A stretch of 64,000 bases of DNA from Mycoplasma testudinis ATCC 43263 (lineage in GTDB: Bacteria; Bacillota_I; Bacilli_A; Mycoplasmatales; Mycoplasmoidaceae): positions 1 to 64,000 of the forward strand of contig NZ_JHXT01000003.1 in the NCBI RefSeq assembly GCF_000687795.1, written 5' to 3'. The position numbers and the translations under genes are program-made. Under the pieces are notes generated by a model. The model had not been told where the DNA came from. It did not search any database and worked only from the letters and a program-made list of their open reading frames with translations. Shown here piece after piece: positions 57,036-64,000 of the stretch; position 1 is the stretch's first letter; each line of letters starts with the position of its first letter.

Positions 57036-57506
57036 TTATTTATCGATTGTTCTTAATAAATTAATCATTTCGATTGCGCCTTGAGCACTTTCGTAACCTT
57101 TGTTACCGGCTTTAGTACCCGCGCGCTCAATAGCTTGTTCAATGGTTTCAGTTGTTAAAACGCCAAACATTACAGGAATTAAATTGTTTAAAGCAACATT
57201 GGCAATTCCTTTAGAAACTTCGCTGCAAACATAATCATAATGACTAGTACTGCCGCGAATCACTGCTCCCAAGCAAATAATTGCATCATACTTTTTTGAT
57301 TTAGCAACCTTTGCAGCTACTAGTGGAATTTCAAATGCTCCAGGAACCCAAAGAATATGAATATCTTTTTCAGCTACTTCGTGGCGTTTTAAATTGTCTA
57401 AAGCGCCTTCTAAAAGCTTGCTAGTGATAAAGTCGTTAAAGCGTGCAACTACAATTGCGATTTTAATGTTTTTGGTATTAAATGTACCTTCGTAAATTTT
57501 CATCAT
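57036..57506 (-). CDS. ribH: 6,7-dimethyl-8-ribityllumazine synthase
   Basis: The 156-residue enzyme condenses 5-amino-6-ribitylaminouracil with 3,4-dihydroxybutanone phosphate. Signature stretches are [28 protein letters not shown], and [22 protein letters not shown] with the catalytic histidine. The length is the family norm. The start follows AAGGAG and lies one base after the ribBA stop. It completes the four-gene pathway encoded here. Confidence 0.95.
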   Translation of the reverse strand: MMKIYEGTFNTKNIKIAIVVARFNDFITSKLLEGALDNLKRHEVAEKDIHILWVPGAFEIPLVAAKVAKSKKYDAIICLGAVIRGSTSHYDYVCSEVSKGIANVALNNLIPVMFGVLTTETIEQAIERAGTKAGNKGYESAQGAIEMINLLRTIDK

Positions 57507-57507
57507 T

Positions 57508-58716
57508 TTATAATTTCTCCTTTAAGTTTAAAATGTGTCCCATTTTTTTCTTTTTCGTTTTTAAATATGCGTGATCATTCTGGTTTGGTTTAATTTCAAT
57601 TGGTAAACGTTTAATGATTTTTAAACCATAATCTTGCAATTGATAAATTTTATCAGGATTATTAGTTAATAAACGCATTGTTTTAATACCTAAATCCCTT
57701 AAAATTTGTGCGCCGATATAATAATCACGCATATCGCCTTTAAATCCTAATGCTTCGTTAGCTTGTAATGTATCAAGACCTTTATCTTGCAATTGGTAAG
57801 CTTTTAATTTGTTAATTAAACCAATTCCCCGACCTTCTTGGCGCATGTAAAGTAGAACACCACTTTGGTTTTTTTCAATAATTTGCATTGCGGTTTCGAA
57901 TTGATCTTTACAATCACAGCGTAAGGAATTAAAGACTTCACCTGTTAAACATTCAGAGTGTACCCGACATAAAATATTGTTGCCTTTTGTAATATCACCC
58001 TTAATTAAAGCTACGTGGTGTTCATCATTAATTTTATTAACATAAGCTTTAGCAATAAAATTGCCAAATTTTGTTGGTAATTTAACAGTCGCTACACATT
58101 CAACTAAACAGTCCTTGATTTTCCGATATTCTTGAATTTCTTTAATTGATAAATATGGGATTTGATATTTTTTAGCAAATTCTTTTAATTGTTTGCCGCG
58201 CATCATAGTGCCATCTTGTGCCATAATTTCACAACATAAACCGCATTGTTTTAAACCAGCTAATTTCATTAAATCAACAGTTGCTTCAGTATGACCATTA
58301 CGAATTAACACGCCTCCTTCTTTAGCAACTAAAGGAAACATATGACCAGGACGCCGAAAATCAATGGCTTTAGTTTTTGAATCTACACACATTCGGGCTG
58401 TCAATCCACGTTCTTGTGCTGAAATTCCGGTGGTAGTAGAAATATAATCTACTGATACTGTGAAAGCAGTCTGGTGATTATCAGTATTATTTTTAACCAT
58501 CGGGGTGAATTGTAATTCGGTGGCGATAGTTTGAGACATTGGCATGCAAATTAAACCTTTAGCATGAGTTGCCATAAAATTGACGTTAGCAGTTGTTGCG
58601 TATTGTGCTGCACAAATCAAGTCCCCTTCATTTTCGCGGTCTTCGTCATCAACTACTAGAATTAATTTCCCTTTTTTAAGTGCTTTTAAAGCATTTTCAA
58701 CAGCGCTAAATTTCAT
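57508..58716 (-). CDS. ribBA: Bifunctional 3,4-dihydroxy-2-butanone-4-phosphate synthase / GTP cyclohydrolase II
   Basis: The 402-residue protein makes both starting compounds of riboflavin. The N-terminal RibB domain has [16 protein letters not shown] and the [11 protein letters not shown] motif. The C-terminal RibA domain begins around residue 205 with [19 protein letters not shown] (zinc cysteines), then [18 protein letters not shown]. All catalytic residues that I know for both domains are in place, and there is no stop or UGA. AAGGAG precedes the ATG, 15 bases after ribE. Confidence 0.96.
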   Translation of the reverse strand: MKFSAVENALKALKKGKLILVVDDEDRENEGDLICAAQYATTANVNFMATHAKGLICMPMSQTIATELQFTPMVKNNTDNHQTAFTVSVDYISTTTGISAQERGLTARMCVDSKTKAIDFRRPGHMFPLVAKEGGVLIRNGHTEATVDLMKLAGLKQCGLCCEIMAQDGTMMRGKQLKEFAKKYQIPYLSIKEIQEYRKIKDCLVECVATVKLPTKFGNFIAKAYVNKINDEHHVALIKGDITKGNNILCRVHSECLTGEVFNSLRCDCKDQFETAMQIIEKNQSGVLLYMRQEGRGIGLINKLKAYQLQDKGLDTLQANEALGFKGDMRDYYIGAQILRDLGIKTMRLLTNNPDKIYQLQDYGLKIIKRLPIEIKPNQNDHAYLKTKKKKMGHILNLKEKL

Positions 58717-58730
58717 TTTAGATGCTCCTT

Positions 58731-59393
58731 TTAATAACCGTGTTTTTGTAAAAAATCTTTTGTCACTTTTTGTGATTTTGTTTCTTTAGAATCAATTTCA
58801 ACAGTTTTTGAAAACAATAATTTTTCAACATACTTTCCAATCAAATCATTTTCTAAATTAACTAAATCTTTTACTTTTTTAGTGTGTAAATTAGTATTTG
58901 AAAGAGTGTGAGGAATTAGTGAAACACTAAAGTCTGAAGTACTAACCTTAGCAACAGTTAAACTAATTCCATCAATGGTAATTGAACCTTTTTCTATAAT
59001 ATATTTAAGAATTGAAGGTTCACAAGTGATTGTTAATCAAACTGCATTTGCGTCTTTTTTAATTTTTGAGATTAGCCCAGTCCCATCAACGTGTCCTGCC
59101 ACCATGTGACCACCTAAACGGGCATTCATTTGCATGGCCCGTTCCAAATTAACTAAACTTCCAATTTTAAGTGTTTGAAAAGATGAACGATTAACAGTTT
59201 CATTCATCACGTCAGCACTAAATTCATTCGTCTTAAAATGAGTGACTGTTAAACATGTACCATTAACAGCAATACTATCACCAATTTTAGTATCAGCCAA
59301 AACTTTAATAGCACTAACTACTAATCCGGTTTGATCGCCTTTTTTAGTGATCGATTTAATTTTTCCTACTTCTTCAATAATTCCGGTGAACAT
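58731..59393 (-). CDS. ribE: Riboflavin synthase alpha chain
   Basis: The 220-residue enzyme turns two lumazine molecules into riboflavin. It shows two repeated lumazine-binding domains: [20 protein letters not shown], then [11 protein letters not shown], and the second copy with [10 protein letters not shown] and a C-terminal helix. One UGA-Trp codon lies near 59036. The start overlaps ribD by 28 bases. The product order ribD-ribE-ribBA-ribH equals that of Bacillus subtilis. Confidence 0.95.
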
Positions 59394-60493
59394 TGGTATG
59401 AAACCTCGCTTTCAATAATAATATCTTCGCCATACACCATCGGTTTTCAGTCTTTCAAAGCAAATGCTTGTTCTACTTCATCAATACCCAAACCACTAAT
59501 TGGTGTTTTAGCTTCTTTGCCACCAAAAATTTTTGGTGCTATATCAATATGAACAGCATCAACGATTTGATTAGCTAAAGCGCTTCAATTCAAAGTTGCA
59601 CCACCTTCTAACAAAACTGAATCAATTTGTCTTTTGCCAAGTTCAAGCATTAACTCTTTTAAGTTCAGATGATTGTTTTTATAGCCCACTACAATTAACT
59701 CACAGCCAGCATTTACATAAGGCAAATGTTTGCTCACATCTGTTTGACAAGTTGCAATGATGGTTTTAATTTGTTTAGCAGTAGTTACGACTTGTGATGT
59801 TAATGGTGTGCGTAATGAACTGTCACATATAATGCGAATCGGATTTTTGCAATTACTTAAACGACACGTTAATAAAGGGTCATCAACTAAAACTGTATTG
59901 ATTCCAACCATAATTGCTGAATAATCATGTCTTAAATGATGAACTAACTCTCTAGTTTTTTCACTTGATATCCATTTCGATTTACCTGTTCTAGTTGCAA
60001 TTTTACCATCAGCTGTCATTGCGTATTTCATTAAAACATATGGTTTTTTTTCAAGCATGAATTTTTTAAAAATTTTGATGATATCTTGACATTCGCGTTC
60101 ACAAATGCCAACGCTTGTTTGGATGTTATTTTGCTGCAATAATTTAACGCTATTCCCTGCAACTATTGGATTAGGGTCCACTGTTCCAATAACAACTCGT
60201 GCGAACTTTGATTTAATAACCGTATTGACACAAGGTGGAGTTTTGCCTTGATGACAACAAGGTTCTAAAGTGACATACAAAGTTGCTTTTGTGATGTCTT
60301 CAGTGGCATTTTTGATTGCTTCAATTTCAGCGTGCGGCATTCCAAATTTAGTGTGGTATCCTTGACCAATAATTTTTCCATTTTTAACGATTAGTGCGCC
60401 TACCATTGGATTAGGATTAACTCAACCACTACCTTTTCTGGCAAGTTTTATGGCCAGATTCATATATTCTGTATCGTTCAATTTATGCTCCAT
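59366..60493 (-). CDS. ribD: Bifunctional pyrimidine deaminase / reductase of riboflavin synthesis
   Basis: The 375-residue protein has an N-terminal zinc deaminase (VNPNPMVGALIV, HAEIEAI, EPCCHQGKTPPC) and a C-terminal NADPH reductase (MKYAMTADGKIATRTGKSKW, then GINTVLVDDPLLTCR and LLEGGATLNW). Together they carry out the second and third steps from GTP. Three tryptophans are UGA, including the one in SGWVNP, which shows that the operon has fully adapted to the mycoplasma code. The ATG at 60493 lies about 60 bases after the terminator of the FMN riboswitch. Confidence 0.95.
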
Positions 60494-60552
60494 AATTTAT
60501 TTGTAATATTAAATAAAATCAAGGCTTCATTAATTGATTTTGTAAATTAATT

Positions 60553-60585
60553 AAAAAACTCTGAAATGACGCATCATTTCAGAGC
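60553..60585 (-). terminator. Terminator of the FMN riboswitch
   Basis: On the minus strand CTCTGAAATGA pairs with TCATTTCAGAG over a four-base loop, followed by six Ts. It lies between the riboswitch and ribD, so FMN binding would be expected to favour termination and switch off the operon. Confidence 0.88.
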
Positions 60586-60610
60586 AAAATAAACTTAAAA
60601 AAGTTTATTC

Positions 60611-60717
60611 ATCTTCTTTCATCCAGACTTTACTGTCGGCTTTGGAGTCAAACCAAATCATGCCTTACGGCTCGTGGGCTATACCACCGGTAGGGAATTA
60701 CACCCTGCCCTGAAGAT
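60611..60717 (-). ncRNA. FMN riboswitch (RFN element)
   Basis: The minus strand matches the RFN consensus closely: the P1 stem ATCTTC/GAAGAT, GGGCAGGGTG, TTCCCTACCGG, TATAGCCC, GAGCC, GGCATGATTTGGT, CTCCAAAGCCGACAG and AGTCTGGATGAAAGAAGA. All six helices can be drawn. It lies in front of ribD with a terminator between them, the classical transcriptional form. Promoter hexamers upstream (around 60740-60780) were not pinned down. Confidence 0.96.
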
Positions 60718-60869
60718 AATTATTTAATGTGATTATTATATTCTAAATTTCTTGTTTTGTATAAAGATAAAATTTGATAAGAGACAATTAAGTAAATTCC
60801 TTATCCATAACAAAATAGTTTATTAAAATTAATCCATTCATTATTTATTTTAAATATAAGAGGCATCAG

Positions 60870-61142
60870 ATGGGTTTGTTGACTGAAACCGAATTAACCG
60901 AAGACGAAAATATAAACTTACCTCCCGGGTTAACAGAAATAGCAAAAGATAATTTTGTGAATGCTGCTATTCAAAGAGCTTTTGAAAAATTAAAAGTTGT
61001 AGTCATGAAATATCTTCATGATTTTACAAAACGCTGGTATATAAAAGAACAACCATACATTGCCTCTATTGATTCCCGACCTGATTTTTATGGGGGAACT
61101 GATGTAAGAATTATTGTGAAATGCGTTCTTGATTTATGATAA
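60870..61142 (+). CDS. Small hypothetical protein
   Basis: The 90-residue protein starts with ATG 60870 after AGAGG and ends in a UGA-Trp codon followed by TAA. It has an acidic head, then a central charged helix (NAAIQRAFEKLKVVVMKYL), and no membrane segment. It stands alone between the riboflavin operon and the surface-protein gene, both on the other strand, and converges on the latter. No homologue recognised, but the regular codon use supports a real gene. Confidence 0.6.
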
Positions 61143-61178
61143 AAATAACTATTTCGAAAGTTTGATTTACTTAGTTAT
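61142..61178. terminator. Possible shared terminator between convergent genes
   Basis: AAATAACTA and TAGTTATTT can pair over a loop of about 18 bases with Ts/As on both sides, in the 37-bp gap between two convergent stops. It is weaker than the other terminators listed. Confidence 0.45.
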
Positions 61179-61179
61179 T

Positions 61180-63798
61180 TTATTTATTTTCAAGTTTTGC
61201 TAAAGCTTTTAAGCGTTTAAATTTAAGTGGCAATCCAACTGCTAACCCAATTATCACAATTAATACAATAATAACAACAGGAACAACAACCATAATAATT
61301 TGTGTCGAGTTTGGAAGCGCTTGAAATCCACTTACTTGAGCTTGGTTAAATTCTGTTGAATTTTGAGATGAGATTGGAGTATATAGCCCTGTCAAGGGGT
61401 TTTTTGCTTGGGCCTGTAATGTCATTGTTTGATTAGCTTCATCATAACTAGTGACTAATAAGCGCCAGTCTGTTTCATTATTAAAATCAGGACGGTTTGG
61501 TGGAGTGAAATCAAAAAACTCACTTCGATATTGAGGATCAATAATTCGAATATTCCCGGGTTGTGTCAAAGTTATTGTTTGAATTGATTTTGTGAAAAAA
61601 TCATGGTTTAGTTCTTTCGAAGTTTTAAAGCGTCCAAATCCAATGGCATTATTTCTACGATCGATGGAACTTTGTGCTGAAGTGTCAATACTTAAAGTAT
61701 TGTTGCTAAAAGTTAAAGGTTTTAAATTAGTATCAGTCCCACTTTGGACATCTGCTTGTAAATTTGCGTTAGTAGTTAATACAGCATTTAAATTGGTAGC
61801 AGCAAGTTTGTTTAGGCTTTGAGGAATTAAAGAATTCCCACCAAAATTATATGTCGGTCCTGTAACTTGACCTGCAGCACTTGCAAATGCAGTAACATTA
61901 TTTGTGGGAGTATTTAAAGAAGTTAAATTTTGGTAATAAATTCCGCTTGATCATCCAGAACCTATAATTGTAGTATCACCAGATGAATGGGTATCAGCCC
62001 CTATTACAAAGCTCCCTTTAAAATCGTTTCAGGAATAATTTGCACTTCCAGAGCTTCCGTTTGTTGTTATGAAATCACCTGAACGATCGCTAAAGACAAT
62101 TATTGGGGATCGGTTTGGTTGGTTATATGATCCATCAGGTTGGTACATTTTGATTAATCATGATCCAAATTGGAAATAATAAGAGCGCAATCCTGCATTG
62201 TTTCCTTCAGGATCATTAGTTTTACTATATGGAATTAAATTCCCTACATCACGAGGACTGAACCCACCAAAATTAGCCAAAGAATACATTAATTGCATTG
62301 CATGTAAAGGTTCTGCAGAAGTTCCAGATGGAACTGTTCATGCAAAACTTGCAAGACCATTAACAAAGCCATTAGAATTCGTCATTATTGATGTGAAATC
62401 AGTAGGATTTGTAGAAGGTTTTAAATCTTCTAAAGCTGATAGTTTAAGGTATGTTCCAAACATAGTCTGAACGGTATAACTGTTTCCGGAAGCAGCCGCC
62501 GATGATAAAACCGAAGAAGTGACAAAATTGCTTCCTACACGGCTATTAGTTGGAGTAGGATAGCCTGCATTTCCAGTTCTAGTTGCAGGAAAAGCCGAAG
62601 AATCTTGATCAGCATTAGTTCCAATTGTAATTGTCCCGACAATACTTAAGTTATTAATTGATCCTAATGATGGATCACTACCAGAAACTAATCCAGAAAC
62701 AGCTATTCTTGGAACGTAATGAAACTGTGAATCTTGACCCATTGGGAGATTAAAAAGTTGCTGTGGTGATGAAGTGGGTGTTGGAGTACTTGTCATTCCG
62801 CTTAAAATCAAAGCGTATGGAAAACCCTCTACTGAATTACTAGCTGTTTGATTTGTAGCTAAATTAAAATTGATCCGGAACATTCCCATTGAAAGCACGT
62901 CATTATCAGTAGCAGAGTTAAAAATAGTTCCGTTACCACCAGCCATTATTAGTGTTCCGTTATCAGCGTACATATTTCCTAACGAAGTGATATAAACTTT
63001 TCAAGGTAAAGAAATCGCTGACGTTGATCCACTATCATAATAATTGGGGTGATTTGCTGCAGTAAATGATCCATTTGTAACTGAACCTTGACTAGTCCAA
63101 GAAGACGGATAATTTTTAATCATGTCATCTGGAGTGATGTTTGCTACATTAATAATTCCGTAAGGACTTTCTTGGTTGACAAGGTTTTCAGCTAACACAA
63201 CAACAGTTCCTTGTAAAGCTACATTACTATTGATTTCAGACACATCTGGAACCGTTGTTGGATTCAAATTAGTTGGTAAAAGTAATAAATAGAAAATGTT
63301 GGGATGACTAGCATCTTGTCTTGCTTCGACAACCATTTTGTTTTCGATGCTACTTTTAAAAACGTCGTTAACTCCAGGTGAAGTTGAAATCAAATTTCCG
63401 TTAGAATCAATTTCCCCACTAACTAAATCAGTAGGAATATTAGGATCAAAACTTCATAAAATATTTCCGAAATAATCAGTGCGGCTAATTCCAGTTCCAC
63501 TGATATTACCGTCTGCATCAGGGTTTCCAGTAAGAACTAATTGTCCACCTGTTGGTCCTGCAATGTTAAGGCTACTAAAGCTTGTGTTTTTATAGACCCG
63601 AACAGATCCGATTGGAGCTGTTGTTGCGTTAGAATGATTAATTAGTTTTAAATCTGATTGGTCATTTATTGAATTTGTAATTGATTGGTTTTTTGAAAGA
63701 GTCGTAGAGGTTCCAACTACTGTTGCAACTAAAATACTACTGGCCATAAAAGTACTGCTACCAAAATAAAGCCACTTTCGAATATTGCGTTTAATCAT
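61180..63798 (-). CDS. Large membrane-anchored surface protein, adhesin-like
   Basis: The 872-residue protein is one frame using about ten UGA-Trp codons. It starts with MIKRNIRKW and a hydrophobic segment (about residues 10-30) that looks like a signal anchor without a lipobox cysteine. It then has about 780 residues rich in Asn, Ser, Thr, Gly and Pro, with short words such as GNGTIF and GSGWSSG, and ends in one strong helix (IIMVVVPVVIIVLIVIIGLAVG, about 835-857) and a short basic tail. This plan is shared by P1/MgpB-P40/P90 cytadhesins and related surface proteins, but no family motif is certain. AAGGAAAA precedes the ATG. Confidence 0.72.
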
Positions 63799-63852
63799 TT
63801 AACTTTTCCTTATCTTAATCGTCCAGTTGTGTCGATTGTATATTCTTTATAA

Positions 63853-63858
63853 ATTATA
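63853..63858 (-). promoter_or_regulatory. -10 box of the surface-protein gene
   Basis: TATAAT on the minus strand, about 55 bases before the ATG. No clear -35 box is seen. The rest of the region to the window edge is AT-rich with no recognised gene. Confidence 0.4.
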
Positions 63859-64000
63859 TTTTATTATCTTATTAGTTTGTACATTATGTATAGATATATA
63901 CCTAAATTTCGGTGACAAAACGAGCTATTTTGAAAAATATTTTCTAAAAATGTCTTGTTTTTAAAAATTTATGCAAATTTTAAAACATTTTCCAAATTAC

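Overview
The window is mollicute DNA of the Mycoplasma pneumoniae cluster. It is AT-rich, and dozens of reading frames stay open only if UGA is read as tryptophan. Gene order repeatedly matches blocks I recall from M. genitalium and M. pneumoniae (obg-nadE-udk next to arcA, pheST, acpS-plsC, scpAB-pfkA-pyk, groES-groEL-pepA, mraZ-rsmH-X-ftsZ, topJ-grpE). A J-domain protein carries an EAGR-like aromatic box, a signature of species with an attachment/gliding terminal organelle. I cannot name the species.

Layout: 1-880, the start of an IS256-family transposase beside a gene remnant without a 5' end. 1068-6750, a membrane protein, obg, nadE, udk, an arginine-deiminase homologue lacking its catalytic residues, and tRNA-Arg. 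6884-10765, rpmG, an aminopeptidase, a metallo-beta-lactamase hydrolase and membrane proteins. 10800-18040, infC-rpmI-rplT behind an attenuator-like leader, dUTPase, a YgjP-like metallopeptidase, pheST and RNase HIII. 18143-24391, DivIVA-like protein, membrane protein, acpS, plsC, thyA, a dihydrofolate reductase-ScpA fusion and scpB. 24716-34079, pfkA, pyk, groES, groEL, pepA, a beta-lactamase-fold/DUF302 protein without catalytic motifs, and a PQ-loop membrane protein. 34344-38846, the division cluster with an MraZ operator, mraZ, rsmH, a probable degenerate FtsA and an extended FtsZ. 39051-47492, the TopJ-like co-chaperone, grpE, tRNA-Thr, hrcA and dxs. 47600-55250 (minus), HU, parE-parC and an overlapping yqeG-yqeH-nadD/yqeK series. 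55403-60717 (minus), an FMN riboswitch and terminator followed by ribD-ribE-ribBA-ribH and two membrane-protein genes with no terminator between. 61180-63798 (minus), an 872-residue surface protein.

The most unusual system is the complete Bacillus-order riboflavin operon with its FMN riboswitch, in a lineage whose well-studied members salvage flavins. Two unknown membrane proteins of similar topology appear to be read from the same transcript. Other notable items are three proteins that keep a family fold but have lost its key motifs (arginine deiminase, beta-lactamase, FtsA) and the DHFR-ScpA fusion. All assignments come from reading motifs and gene order by eye. No database search or structure prediction was run.
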